A stretch of DNA of 64,000 bases from Tillus elongatus (Eukaryota; Arthropoda; Insecta; Coleoptera; Cleridae), in assembly GCA_964006375.1 (NCBI GenBank), contig OZ023267.1, positions 24,300,739 to 24,364,738 on the forward strand. Reading direction: 5' to 3'. A model generated the notes under the pieces. It was not told the origin of the DNA. It searched no databases and saw nothing but the letters and a program-made list of their open reading frames with translations. Shown piece by piece: positions 32,161 to 42,526 of the stretch (position 1 is the first letter of the stretch; every line of letters starts with the position of its first letter). The position numbers were made by a program, and so were the translations under genes.

Positions 32161-32600
32161 AACTCAAGATCTACTGAACCAATCGAGTTCAAATTTGGTA
32201 GGTAGGACCACTTGTACAATGTGTACGTGCCTGTCAAGTTTTAGTTCAAGATTTCTAGTAATTTAAAATTTATTGCGTTTTTTTTTTCTAAAATTATTTG
32301 AGCGTCAAAACTGTCTCACGAACTTATGCAAGCTATTAACAAAATCTCAGTTATAGCTGATTTACGAACCCGTCCGCAGTCTTAACGAAATGAAGACATG
32401 TGCCAAGTTTTGTTGAAAGCAGTTGTCTTTTTTGAGTTATCGGTTGGATACACACACAATATAAAAATTTTAACAGACCTTGGATATGAGTTCTAGGAGC
32501 CCTAATTCGTGCTTATTAAAAAAAAAAAAACGAAAGTCTCATTGCCGTTACCTCTCTATTAGTGAATCTTCTTAATGAAAATTCACTACAAATAAACACT
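32160..32600 (+). repeat. Microsatellite-cored nonautonomous element, copy without AT run
   Basis: The landmarks GAGTTATCGGTTGGATAC (32,434-32,453) and GAGTTCTAGGAGCCCTA (about 32,488) match the copies at 33,410 and 43,748. It ends in the small palindrome ATTAGTGAATCTTCTTAATG..TTCACTAC near 32,560-32,590. The dinucleotide core here is a short ACAC run. Confidence 0.6.
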
Positions 32601-32944
32601 AAGGTGGCAGTAGTAGTGAAGTACATATGAATTCACCAAGAGAACAAGCAGACCAACGTACAGTAGGATTAAGAACAAATATGAAACTCAGTGTGATTAC
32701 GAGGTGCATAATATCATTTAAGATATTCCAGAACTCTGAAACATAGATCATATTCCAAGATACGATGTACCTAAAAAGACATGTATTAAATGGAATAGAC
32801 AGTTTCCAGTTAGAGCAAGTATAATTTAAGTTAACCTCAAAATCATATGTGATTTGACGTTATTAAGTAGAAATTATTACCAGTACAAATGTAGTTGTGA
32901 GTTAGTAGCGGCTCGTGCCTTAATGCATTGGAGGTGCGCAAGAA

Positions 32945-33424
32945 AAAAAGTTCGGGACGCAGCAAGTACGTTATGATAGTAATTTTTTATTAAATGCTTC
33001 AAATTTGAATAACTCAAGTTTCTACGAACTTAGAAAGTTTCATTTTGGTGTATGGTAGGGTCTTACCCAGGGCAGCATGTCCACAAAATTTCATCAAAAT
33101 AACTTTGTAATTTTCGGAGAAAAAAATTTTTTTCAAAAGAAAACTCAAAATTTGAATAACTCAATTTTCTAAAAATGTAGAAAGTTGAATTTTACTGTGT
33201 AGCAAGGTCTTTTACAAGGCAACATATCCACCAAATTTCATTAAAATACCTTTGTAATTTTCGGAGAAAAATATATATTTTTTTGAAACATCTCAAAATT
33301 TTCCCGGAAAACATCCGATTTTCCTGACTAACGAACTCATCCAAGCCATCAATAAAAGAAAGGCACTTGCCGAGTTTAATTGAAATCAGTTGCTTATTTT
33401 CTTATTTTTTGAGTTATCGGTTGG

Positions 33425-33504
<80 letters not shown>

Positions 33505-33630
33505 CATATAAAAATTGAAACTGACACCGGATATGGGTTCTAGGGGTCCTAGTCCGCGCCCATTTGCAAAATTTTTTTCAAAATTATTCCCTGAAAATGT
33601 ATTATAAAGAAATCTACATACTAAACTTAA
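32945..33630 (+). repeat. Microsatellite-cored nonautonomous element
   Basis: The left end reads TTCGGGACGCAGCAAGTACG (32,950). Two internal copies of a segment with TTTCATTAAAATA/CATCAAAATAAC and TTTTCGGAGAAAAA occur. GAGTTATCGGTTGGATACAT precedes an AT run (33,429-33,503), and CGGATATGGGTTCTAGGGGT follows. The family recurs at 39,540, 43,463, 47,829 and 56,400. Confidence 0.7.
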
Positions 33631-34540
33631 TAATTAATAACTACTTGCCAAGTTTTCCTCTAGTTAGTTATAGTAGTTAAAAAGTCCCTTAAAAAGTAAA
33701 TCTTTAAATTTAAAATATCCACTGAATTAATCACAGTATCACAATTATTTTGTCCACTTATAAAGCTACCCGAAGTAGTAACCATCATAATAATAATAAT
33801 TGTGTTGTTAAATCATGTTAACAACAATGAAATGATCTAATTAAAAATCAATCCGACGCGAAGACGAAAATTACTAGGTAATAGGTACACACACACACGC
33901 TCTGCCAAAAATCCACTACAAACTGGAAGTGTGTAATTTTATAGCGCACAACAGATTGCTTATTCGGTCGTTTTCGACGAAGATCATCAAGATTCGGCGA
34001 TCATTTCGCACTGAAGTATTGCATTTCGTGAGAGCGCCGAAAAATACACACCGCCGCCCGATGCTTTATATGGATATGGATGTATATAACGTCTGCAACG
34101 ATTAACACTTTCTGTATTAATGGCTGCACTCTCTGCGATCCTCGATATACTAATTTTGTTTGTTGAATGCAGGAGGTAAAAAAGTAAATAAAAATTTATT
34201 AAAATATAGCATAGCAAAAATATTTTTACCACGGCAGGCGGCAGTGCGCGCGGACGGGCGCAATTACGGAGGAGCCGCCCCTGTTGTGAGTTCGTAAAAA
34301 ACCTCTGTCATGTAACATTATTATCTTCGCCAGGTTTAGAGAGATTACCCTGAAAGTGGCAGCTGGGGAGACTGGGGGACGCTTTGGAGGGGAAGAGTGG
34401 GGCTATTCTTTTCACTGGTGTCTTCATTTAGAAATATTCAGCATAAGTATAAATGGGGTTTAATATTTTATGGCAATTTGATTAACAAAAAAAAAAAAAA
34501 AACACTTATGGGGTTAAATAAGATATATTTTAATAAATAA
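33631..34540. other. No gene recognised
   Basis: AT-rich DNA. An 81-codon - frame (33,987-34,232) begins with a hydrophobic stretch but has no other support. An A run at 34,487-34,502 and a G+C-richer patch near 34,230-34,280 suggest transposon remains. Confidence 0.35.
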
Positions 34541-34555
34541 CATATTTAGCTGCTT

Positions 34556-35156
34556 CGAGGTTGCACTCCTTGGATGATTGCTTTATGTTCTTTTATAGTT
34601 AAGTCAATTCCAGACAACATTCCTGCCATTGTGCTTTGAGGTTGCACTTGTGGTTCCAAAACCTCCCCCAAAAATTTCATCGCAACATCTGAGAAGTGTT
34701 TCATCATTTTGTAAATCTTTATCGAGTTCAATGCTACTTCGACTCTGAAAAACAGTTATAGGATTTGCCACTGATGCTTCTGAAATTTTCATTTATTCAG
34801 AATGTACTTCATTCCTACAATTAGGCACAGGTCATGTTGAAGATTCATTTGTTTTACAATCATCTATTATTTTGTTTTTCTTAGCTGTATTATCTTTTGT
34901 TGAATTTTGTTGCATATTAATTAATTTGCCTTTCTGAACCACTACACTCCTCTGGAGGTTCTTTAAATGATGGAATAGGGTATTAACTATTTCACCTCGG
35001 TTGATTGCTTTATGTTCCTTTATAGTTAAATCAATTCCAGACGACATTCCTGCCATCGTGCTTTGAGGTAGCACTTGTGATTCCATAACCTCTAACATTT
35101 CATCGCAATATCTGAGAAGTGTTTCATCATTTTGTAAGTCTTTATCAAGTTCAATG
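34556..35156 (-). pseudogene. Out-of-frame tail of the TFIIIA repeat array
   Basis: Two further copies of the repeat unit of TFIIIA exon 5 lie past its stop codon, with the MAGML..GIDLTIKEHKAI motif encoded near 35,045 and 34,618. They are in other frames relative to the exon and carry additional frameshifts (two overlapping partial frames at 34,546-34,792). They would be 3' UTR unless alternative splicing restores the frame. The segment 34,838-35,186 is almost identical to 35,187-35,537, so this duplication is recent. Confidence 0.75.
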
Positions 35157-38033
35157 CTACTTCGACTCTGAGAAACAGTTATTGGATGTTGAAGATTCAT
35201 TTGTTTTACAATCATCTATTATTTTGTTTTTCTTAGCTGTATTATCTTTTGTTGAATTTTGTTGCATATTAATTAATTTGCCTTTCTGAACCACTACACT
35301 CCTCTGGAGGTTCTTTAAATGATGGAATAGGGTATTAACTATTTCACCTCGGTTGATTGCTTTATGTTCCTTTATAGTTAAATCAATTCCAGACGACATT
35401 CCTGCCATCGTGCTTTGAGGTAGCACTTGCGATTCCATAACCTCTAACATTTCATCGCAATATCTGAGAAGTGTTTCATCATTTTGTAAGTCTTTATCAA
35501 GTTCAATGCTACTTCGACTCTGAGAAACAGTTATTGGATTTGCCACTGATGCTTCTGCAATTTCCATTAATTCAGCATTTTCTTCAGTATGTGCTTCATT
35601 ACTACAGTTAGGCACAGATGATGTTGAAGATTCATTTGTTTTACCATCATCTATGATTTTGTTTTTCTTAGCTGTATTAGCTTTTGATGAATCATGTTCC
35701 ATTCCTCCATTCTCTGGAGGTTCTTTATATGATGGAATAGGGTTATTAACTATTTCACTTCGGATGACTGTTTTATGTTCTTTTATAGTTAAATCAATTC
35801 CAGACAACATTCCTGCCATTGTGCTTTGAGGTTGCACTTGTGGTTCCAAAACCTCTACAATTTCATCGCAATATCTGAGAAGTGTTTCCCCATTTTGTAA
35901 ATCCTTATCAAGTTGAATCCTACTTCGACTCTGAGAAACAGTTATTGGAATTACCACTAGTGCTTCTGAAATGTTCATTAATTCAGGATTTTCTTCAGTA
36001 TGTGCTTCATTACTACAGTTAGGCACAGATGATGTTGGTTTACCATCATCTATGATTTTCTTTTTCTTAGCTGTATTATCTTTTGATGAATCATGTTCCA
36101 TTCCTCCATTCTCTGGAGGTTCTTTATATGATGGAATAGGGTTAATAACTATTTCACTTTGGATGATTGCTTTATGTTCTTTTATAGTTAAATCAATTCC
36201 AGAAAACATGCCTGTCATTGTGCTTTGAGGTTGCACTTGTGGTTCCAAAACCTCTACATTTTCATCGCAATATCTGATAAGTGTCTCGTCATTTTGTAAA
36301 TCCTTATCAAGTTGAATGCTACTTCGACTCTGAGAAACAGTTATTGGAATTACCACTGGTGCTTCTGAAATTTTCATTAATTCAGGATTTTCTTCAGTAT
36401 GTACTTCATTACTACAGTTAGGCATAGATGATGTTGAAGATTCATTTGTTTTGCAATCATCTATGATTTTGTTTTTCTTAGCTGTATTATCTTTTGATGA
36501 ATCATGTTCCATTCCTCCATTCTTTGGAGGTTCTTTATATTGTGGAATAGGGTCATTAACTATTTCACTTCGGATGATTGCTTTACGTTCTTTTATTGTT
36601 AAATCAATTCCACACAACATTCCTGCCACTGTGCTTTGAGGTTGCACTTGTGGTTCCAAAACCTGTACAATTTCATCGCAATATCTGAGAAGTGTTTCGT
36701 CATTTTGTAAATCCTTATCAAGTTCAATGCTACTTCGACTCTGAGAAACAGTTATTGGAATTACCACTTGTACTTCTGAAATTTTCATTAATTCAGGATT
36801 TCCTTCAGTATGTACTTCATTACTACAGTTAGGCACAGATGATGTTGAAGATTCATTCGTTTTACCATCATCTATGATTTTGTTTTTCTTAGCTGTATTA
36901 TCTTTTGATGAATCATCATGTTGCATATTAATTTGACTGTCTGAATTACTACACTGCTTTGGAGGTTTTTTAAATGATGGAATAGGTTTACTAACTATTT
37001 CACCTTGGATGATTGCTTTATGTTCTTTTATACTTAAATCAATTCCACACAACATTCCTGCCATTGTGTTTTGAGGTTGCGCTTGTGGTTCCAAAACCTC
37101 TACAATTTCATCGCAATATCTGAGAAGTGTTTCGTCATCTTGTAAATCCTTATCAAGTTCAATGCTACTTCGACTCTGAGAAACAGTTATTGGAATTGTC
37201 ACTGATGCTTCTGAAATTTTCATTAATTCAGGATTTTCTTCAGTATGTGCTTCATTACTACAGTTAGGCACAGATGATGTTGAAGATTCATTTGTTTTAC
37301 CATCATCTATGATTTTCTTTTTCTTATCTGTATTATCTTTTGATGCATCATCATGTTGCATATTAATTTGACTGTCTGAATGACTACACTCCTCTGGAGG
37401 TTCTTTAAATGATGGAATATGGTTATTAACTATTTCACCTCCGATGATTGCTTTATGTTCTTTTATAGTTAAGTCAATTCCACACAACATTCCTGCCATT
37501 GTGCTTTGAGGTCGCACTTGTGGTTCCAAAACCTCTACAATTTCATCGCAATATCTGAGAAGTGTTTCGTCATCTTGTAAATCCTTATCAAGTTCAATGC
37601 TACTTCGACTCTGAGAAACAGTTATTGGAATTTCCACTGATGCTTCTGAAATTTTCATTAATTCAGGATTTTCTTCAGTATGTACTTCATTACTACAGTT
37701 AGGCATAGATGATGTTGAAGATTCATTTGTTTTGCCATCATCTATGATTTTGATTTTCTTAGCTGTATTAGCTTTTGATGCATCATCATGTTGCATATTA
37801 ATTTGACTGTCCGAATTACTACACTCCTTTGGAGGTTTTTTAAATGATGGAATAGGTTTACTAACTATTTTACCTTGGATGATTGCTTTATGTTCTTTTA
37901 TAGTTAAATCAATTCCAGAGAGCATTCCCGCCATTGACTTTGTAGGTTTTCCTTTGTCAGATCTTGGATTGCGTTTCGTCTTTCTTTGTTTTGGTTTTTG
38001 ATGGAATGCAATTAAGTGTCTCCGTAAATAGAG
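35157..38033 (-). CDS. GTF3A: Transcription factor IIIA, exon 5: end of finger 9 and repeat-expanded tail
   Basis: The acceptor TTTCCAG before 38,033 joins CTC TAT TTA CGG in phase 0 to exon 4 and completes finger 9 (LYLRRHLIAFH). A basic linker follows (KPKQRKTKRNPRSDKGKPTK), then SMAGMLSGIDL. That motif and its following 133-145 residues recur: starts at 37,923, 37,488, 37,053, 36,618, 36,207, 35,808 and 35,397 (steps 435, 435, 435, 411, 399, 411 bp). Each unit also has SQSRSSIELDKDLQ and ETLLRYCDEIVEVLEPQ. The exon encodes about 958 residues, so the whole protein would be about 1,220 against roughly 365 in vertebrates. TFIIIA binds the 5S rRNA gene and 5S RNA in the nucleus. An in-frame ATG at 38,141 lies inside the intron and is not the start. 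Confidence 0.85.
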   Translation of the reverse strand, partial: LYLRRHLIAFHQKPKQRKTKRNPRSDKGKPTKSMAGMLSGIDLTIKEHKAIIQGKIVSKPIPSFKKPPKECSNSDSQINMQHDDASKANTAKKIKIIDDGKTNESSTSSMPNCSNEVHTEENPELMKISEASVEIPITVSQSRSSIELDKDLQDDETLLRYCDEIVEVLEPQVRPQSTMAGMLCGIDLTIKEHKAIIGGEIVNNHIPSFKEPPEECSHSDSQINMQHDDASKDNTDKKKKIIDDGKTNESSTSSVPNCSNEAHTEENPELMKISEASVTIPITVSQSRSSIELDKDLQDDETLLRYCDEIVEVLEPQAQPQNTMAGMLCGIDLSIKEHKAIIQGEIVSKPIPSFKKPPKQCSNSDSQINMQHDDSSKDNTAKKNKIIDDGKTNESSTSSVPNCSNEVHTEGNPELMKISEVQVVIPITVSQSRSSIELDKDLQNDETLLRYCDEIVQVLEPQVQPQSTVAGMLCGIDLTIKERKAIIRSEIVNDPIPQYKEPPKNGGMEHDSSKDNTAKKNKIIDDCKTNESSTSSMPNCSNEVHTEENPELMKISEAPVVIPITVSQSRSSIQLDKDLQNDETLIRYCDENVEVLEPQVQPQSTMTGMFSGIDLTIKEHKAIIQSEIVINPIPSYKEPPENGGMEHDSSKDNTAKKKKIIDDGKPTSSVPNCSNEAHTEENPELMNISEALVVIPITVSQSRSRIQLDKDLQNGETLLRYCDEIVEVLEPQVQPQSTMAGMLSGIDLTIKEHKTVIRSEIVNNPIPSYKEPPENGGMEHDSSKANTAKKNKIIDDGKTNESSTSSVPNCSNEAHTEENAELMEIAEASVANPITVSQSRSSIELDKDLQNDETLLRYCDEMLEVMESQVLPQSTMAGMSSGIDLTIKEHKAINRGEIVNTLFHHLKNLQRSVVVQKGKLINMQQNSTKDNTAKKNKIIDDCKTNESSTSNNCFSESK

Positions 38034-39532
38034 CTGGAAAGTTATAAGCATAAATATAAATATTTTACAAACAATATCACCAAGGGGTTGACTACTTGTT
38101 AAATTTGGTATGTGGGGTGATTCACATATGATTTTAGCCATACATTTTTTTTTCTTCTAAAATTTATGCATAATACAGAAAAGCTTGATTTAACATAAGG
38201 TTTATTGTCATGAAAGAGCATAAAAATACCCTAAAACATACATAGTGGACAGAAAAGGACTTTTAAAATTAAAAAATTTTAAACTATTATCATGTGACTG
38301 TGAACGTTCTGCCAGTGGTCATGACATAGTTGGATAGTAAATAAATACCATGTTACATTTGCCTTATGGTATGATAAGTATGGTCACTTGTTTCTCAACA
38401 TTGTGGTGAATTTTATTTGTTTATTGTGTTTCTTCTAGTTGAATAGTATAAGTGTGCATAATAAAATGGGAGACAAATGTTTTCAACAGGCGCAATCAGA
38501 GAATTTGCCAAGAATTGACTCATTTATGATATCATTCTTTGGTGGAAATCTAGACTTCATAAGTGCTGAAATAAAATCAGCACAAGCTTGAAGGTATGTA
38601 TAAATAAATCAACAACAATTGAACACACATTTAGCCAAGTATATTATGTGGGGTCGAGGAGTCGCGGATCAAAAGACTCCAGGGGGCAAGCTGAGGAAGT
38701 GGAGACAACAACATAAGCTTTCGATGAAGCTTTTCCCAAGACCGTCATGCACGGTGAAGAGCCGCATCCTGCACGAGCTGACCCTGCTGATAACTAAACA
38801 TGACAGATCTAGACCTGGAGGTCGAAATAAACTCCCTCAATTTACGGTGTCACGTGACCCGTCCCTAGTGATAGATGGCACCAGGGTAACAGTGTCGTGA
38901 ACAGAACCTCTGGAGTATCGGGCAACCCTTCAGAGTAACCCACCTTGAACCACACAGGGGGTTCTGATGGTATGGACAGTATTTCCCCCATTCTCGTGGG
39001 AACAACATGAAGATCATAAATACATATAAAACCAAAACCAATGAGGCTCGAGAAGTGGCTCCAGCTACAGACTAGATCTCTCTGAGGCCTAGGGTTGAAC
39101 ACACTGAGACCTCACAGACGATCTCCGGCGAGATTTGGGGAGTAGGCAGATTGAGGCCCCGAAATTGAGCTACAACAACCCAACCCACCTTTGTCCACCG
39201 CTCTAAGGAGTAGGCATATTGAGGCCTTAGTGTGTCCTTACATATTTCCTTTACCCACCACTCTAAGGAGTAGATCTTTGTCCACCACTCTAAGGAGTAG
39301 GCAGATTGAGGCCTTAGAGTGTCCTTACATATTTCCTTTACCCATCGTTGTCCACCACTCTAAGGAGTAAGACCGAAGAATTTTTGGTAGTTCGATGTTC
39401 GATTTTGAATTTCTAAGAAGTTCGACTGTGAACCTTAGATATACTATTTCTGGAGTGCGAAGTTCGAGGCAACACATTTGCTTGGGTTCGTTCATAGTTC
39501 GGTTCGAACAAACATAGGTTCGCACACCTCTA

Positions 39533-39604
<72 letters not shown>

Positions 39605-39900
39605 ACAGATCTCATTAGTAAATTTTTTTAAAGAAAATTCACTAAAAAAACATGCAAATTGTCTGTTGTTTTAAATGTCAAAGTATACCATTTTTTATGA
39701 AATAATGAACCACTGCAGGTAAGATAAATAGTTGAAGCATAATTACAAAACAATCAAATGATACTAAAAGTACCTAAACAGCATTAGTGAATTATTTTGT
39801 TGTTTGTTGAATAAATTAAATCAAGCAATAAGCTCTCTAATCCAGAATAAACAACCCTTTTGAAATGTTTTAGAAAACATAGGTTATAAACTTTAATTAC
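38034..39900. other. TFIIIA intron 4, with transposon remains
   Basis: The intron runs from the donor GAG/GTAATT at 39,900 to the acceptor before 38,033. Part of it (38,640-39,370) is less AT-rich and looks transposon-derived: a short CCACTCTAAGGAGTAG repeat occurs at about 39,196, 39,260, 39,285 and 39,354. A copy of the AT-cored element lies at 39,535-39,660. I see nothing coding. Confidence 0.55.
39186..39370. repeat. Short tandem repeat with CTCTAAGGAGTAG core
   Basis: Four copies of CCACCRCTCTAAGGAGTAG are interleaved with two or three copies of ATTGAGGCCTTAGNGTGTCC and ACATATTTCCTTTACCCA. Probably the repeated 5' part of a transposon. Confidence 0.6.
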
Positions 39901-40139
39901 CTCTGATTTAAACTTCTTTGAACATCCATCGTGCGAACATGGAATGTTCTGAACATTTTTATTTTTAAAATGGACTGACCGAATGTGATACATTAAATTT
40001 TTTTTGTACTCATAGTTTCTTGTACAATTTTCATGTCCACAGTGATATTTTGCTTTGCGTTCATCATCGTGAGTTAATAGATGAATTTTAAGGTTTGTCT
40101 TGTTGGAAAATACTTTCAAACAGATACTACAGGATAGTT
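39901..40139 (-). CDS. GTF3A: Transcription factor IIIA, exon 4: fingers 7, 8 and start of 9
   Basis: The acceptor is TTTCAG before 40,139 and the donor is GAG/GTAATT after 39,901; phases fit both neighbours. It encodes finger 7 (CSICLKVF..LKIHLLTH), finger 8 (CGHENCTRNYEYKKNLMYH) and the CSHDGC part of finger 9, which is completed across the intron by exon 5. The C-x4-C spacing of fingers 8 and 9 and the YKKNLMYHIRS wording are typical of TFIIIA. Confidence 0.88.
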
Positions 40140-40203
40140 CTGAAATTAAAAAATAAACATTAAGTATATTTGTACACGTCATTAAAATAAATACATTGCC
40201 CAC

Positions 40204-40346
40204 CTTTTATACAAGTTTTTCTGTGTTTCAACAATTTAGTCCATCTGTCAAAAGGCTCACCACAAGAGCAGGTAAGAGATACATGTATGGATTTATGCCT
40301 TCTGTAGTGGCGGTATTTTTTAAAAGTTTGACTGCACTTGTCACAT
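40204..40346 (-). CDS. GTF3A: Transcription factor IIIA, exon 3: fingers 5 and 6
   Basis: The acceptor is TTTTTCTAG before 40,346 and the donor is AAAAG/GTGGGC after 40,204. The exon is 143 bases; two bases from exon 2 complete its first Lys codon and its last base begins the Glu codon of exon 4. Finger 5 is CDKCSQTFKKYRHYRRHKSIH. Finger 6 is C-x-C-type, CSCGEPFDRWTKLLKHRKTC, ending in Cys rather than His, a variant metal site. It is too short to show as a free-standing gene but phase and finger register make it certain. Confidence 0.88.
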
Positions 40347-40675
40347 CTAGAAAAAATAATTCTATCACTGACATAAAAAATAATAATAAAATACTAGTGG
40401 ACGATATTATTTTAGGTAATCCTGTGTTGAAGACACCTCTCGAGTAAACAAACAATTCGGGTAAAATCAGAATGTGAAGTGGACGCTGGACAATGTGCAC
40501 TGTTGCCAGATCAGTATTAGCAAGGGTCATTTTAAATATAGAAGGAAATCGAGGGGCGAACAAATGTTTTTATAATGTAAATAAATTATAATATGGCGTC
40601 ATCTACATAAATCGATATTTGACATATTTTGCGGAAAGCAGTAGGAAAACGGAAATGTAAAAAGATATTTTTTAG

Positions 40676-40930
40676 CCATGGTGGTCCAGGGGAAAAACGT
40701 GGGCCTCTGGACCCATGGGTACTGGGTTCAATCCCATATTACCCTCTCCTCCCTTTTGAAGTACATCAGTAACATCAACAGGGGTTGTGCCATTGTGATT
40801 GAGCAAGGTCATCTGCATGTTCCACCCTTCCCAGGGGCCGTAAAGCCGTCGGTCCCGTGCCCATGCGATGTTGGGCACGTTAAAGACCCAAATTTCCCGG
40901 GCAGTGAGGTAAATGAATCACACTTAAGTA
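40676..40930 (+). repeat. tRNA-derived SINE-like sequence in left foldback arm
   Basis: GTGGTCCAGGGGAAAAACG resembles an A box, and GGGTTCAATCCCA (about 40,730) is a good B box, so the head is tRNA-like. The body contains GGGCACGTTAAAGACCC, wording I associate with arthropod SINE central domains (from memory). The right arm holds the inverted copy at about 41,480-41,740. Confidence 0.6.
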
Positions 40931-41479
40931 AAGTCAATGAAGCAATTTCCGTTGTGAATTGCCGATGATAAATACAACTCTGTATGCTAATAGCAGACCG
41001 TATCCAATATATTGTTTCGAAAAGTCGCAATGTTTCATGGTAATGAAGCAATTTCTACAGACAACTGTTGATGATAAACATAACCGAGAAAATGGCTCAA
41101 AATGGGCTTCCCTTCGCTTGAGCTTATCATCAACAGTTCTCAGTAGAAATTGCTTCATTACCATGAAGCGACTTTTCGAAACAATATATTGGATACCGTT
41201 TGCTATTAACATATACAGTTGTATTTATCATGGGAAATTCGCAACGGAAATTGCTTCAGTCACTTTTCACACTCATTTAAGGTTGGAAACTAAAATATAA
41301 ACAAACATTTCGAAGGGAAGCCCATTTTGTCCATTTTCTCGGTTATGTTTATCATCGACAGTTGTCAGTAGAAATTGCTTCATTACCATGAAACATTGCG
41401 ACTTTTCGAAACAATATATTGGATACCGTCTGCTGTTAGCATACAGAGTTGTATTTATCATCGGCAATTCGCAACGGAA

Positions 41480-41740
41480 ATTGCTTCATTGACTTTACTT
41501 AAGTGTGATTCATTCACCTCACTGCCCGGGATATTTGGGTCTTTAACGTGCCCAACATCGCATGGGCACGGGACCGGCGGCTTTACGCCTTCTGGAAAGG
41601 GCGGAACGTGCAGATGACTTTGCTCAATCACAATGGCACAACCTCTGTTGATGTTACTGATTTACTTAAAAAGGGAGGAGAGGGGAAATCTGGGATTGAA
41701 CCCAGTTTTTTCCCCTGGACCACCATGGCTGAAAAATATC
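41480..41740 (-). repeat. Inverted copy of the SINE-like sequence in right foldback arm
   Basis: GGGTCTTTAACGTGCCC and TGGGATTGAACCC, then CCCCTGGACCACCATGGCT, are the reverse complement of the sequence at 40,676. It differs by scattered substitutions, so both arms have aged since the duplication. Confidence 0.6.
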
Positions 41741-42145
41741 TTTTTACATTTCTGTTTTCCTACTGCTTTCCGCAAAATATGTCAAATATCGATTTATGTA
41801 GATGACGCCATATTATAATTTATTTACATTATAAAAACATTTGTTTGTTCACCCCTTGATTTCCTTCTATATTTAAAATGACCCTTGCTAATACTCATCT
41901 GGCAACAGTGCACATCGTTCAGCATCCACTTAACGTTCCGATTTCAGTCGAATTGTTTGTTTACTAGAGAGGTGTCTTCAACACAGGATTACCTTATTTT
42001 ATAAAGATAGCCATTTGATTTATCGTTCCACTTTCAAAGTGTGAATCTATGACATACATGTTGCTTTATTTTGAGTGCCTCAATTTTTCAAAGCTGCCTA
42101 GATGTCAAATTTAAATAAACACATACTGGGTCCCTATATACATAC

Positions 42146-42426
42146 TTAAATGTGGGTTCTTTAGTGTGGTCACACAGATGTTCTTGCAAACGCCATTTCT
42201 TTGGAAACTCCAGCGAACATTCAGTACACGGGAACTGAACTTTAGTATGTTTTCTTTGTAAATGCTTCTTCAAGTTTGTTGTATTAGCAAACAGCTTCCC
42301 ACAACCGTTATGTGTACACTTGACAAGTTTCTTCTCATTTGCATGTGATGTTTTTTTGTGTCTAAGCAGGTGAGATGAGTTAGTATAGGACTTGGTACAT
42401 TCAGGTTCGTCACATACAAAAGGCCT
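42146..42426 (-). CDS. GTF3A: Transcription factor IIIA, exon 2: fingers 2, 3 and 4
   Basis: The acceptor is CATTACAG before 42,426 and the donor TTTAA/GTATGT after 42,146 (281 bases, ending two bases into a Lys codon). Fingers: CDEPECTKSY..LLRHKKTSH, CTHNGCGKLF..LKKHLQRKH and CTECSLEFPKKWRLQEHLCDH. RPFVCDEPEC at the start and the HTKEPTFK linker match TFIIIA style. The frame runs on into the intron to 42,088 but that part is not coding. Confidence 0.9.
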
Positions 42427-42526
42427 CTGTAATGAATGAAGCATATTAAATGATGAGACGTGTTTTCGCCATTACAATAAATTATTTTAACGAAAATTTA
42501 ATGAGAGAAAATAAGTCAATTCATAC

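Larger units (their letters stand above)
40415..41993. mobile_element. Foldback-type element with long inverted arms and 8-bp target duplication
   Basis: The outer arms are inverted copies of each other: about 40,415-40,990 pairs with 41,425-41,993, beginning GGTAATCCTGTGTTGAAGAC. The same 8 bases, TTATTTTA, flank both ends (40,407-40,414 and 41,994-42,001). The centre (40,930-41,490) holds several alternating copies of a block with GAAGCAATTTC and CAATATATTGGATACCG. No transposase is encoded. Eight-base duplications occur with hAT, P and Merlin elements; the family is not settled. Confidence 0.88.
40347..42145. other. TFIIIA intron 2, almost filled by a foldback transposon
   Basis: The intron is 1,799 bp, of which 1,579 bp is the inverted-repeat element at 40,415-41,993. 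Only about 60 bp and 150 bp of unique intron remain at the two ends. Confidence 0.75.

Noticed and set aside
33987..34232. 81-codon frame with a hydrophobic start that could be a signal peptide
   Set aside because: No homologous features, no splice or promoter support, and it lies in transposon-like DNA.
38034..38141. ATG-initiated upstream extension of the long exon 5 frame (MAKIICESP..)
   Set aside because: It lies before a clear acceptor and the sequence after the acceptor completes zinc finger 9, so the ATG is intronic.
38842..39102. 86-codon minus-strand frame
   Set aside because: It falls in a G+C-richer transposon-derived patch of TFIIIA intron 4 and has no recognisable domain.
42088..42145. 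Continuation of the TFIIIA exon 2 frame
   Set aside because: A good splice donor (TTTAA/GTATGT) and phase match to exon 3 show that this part is intron.
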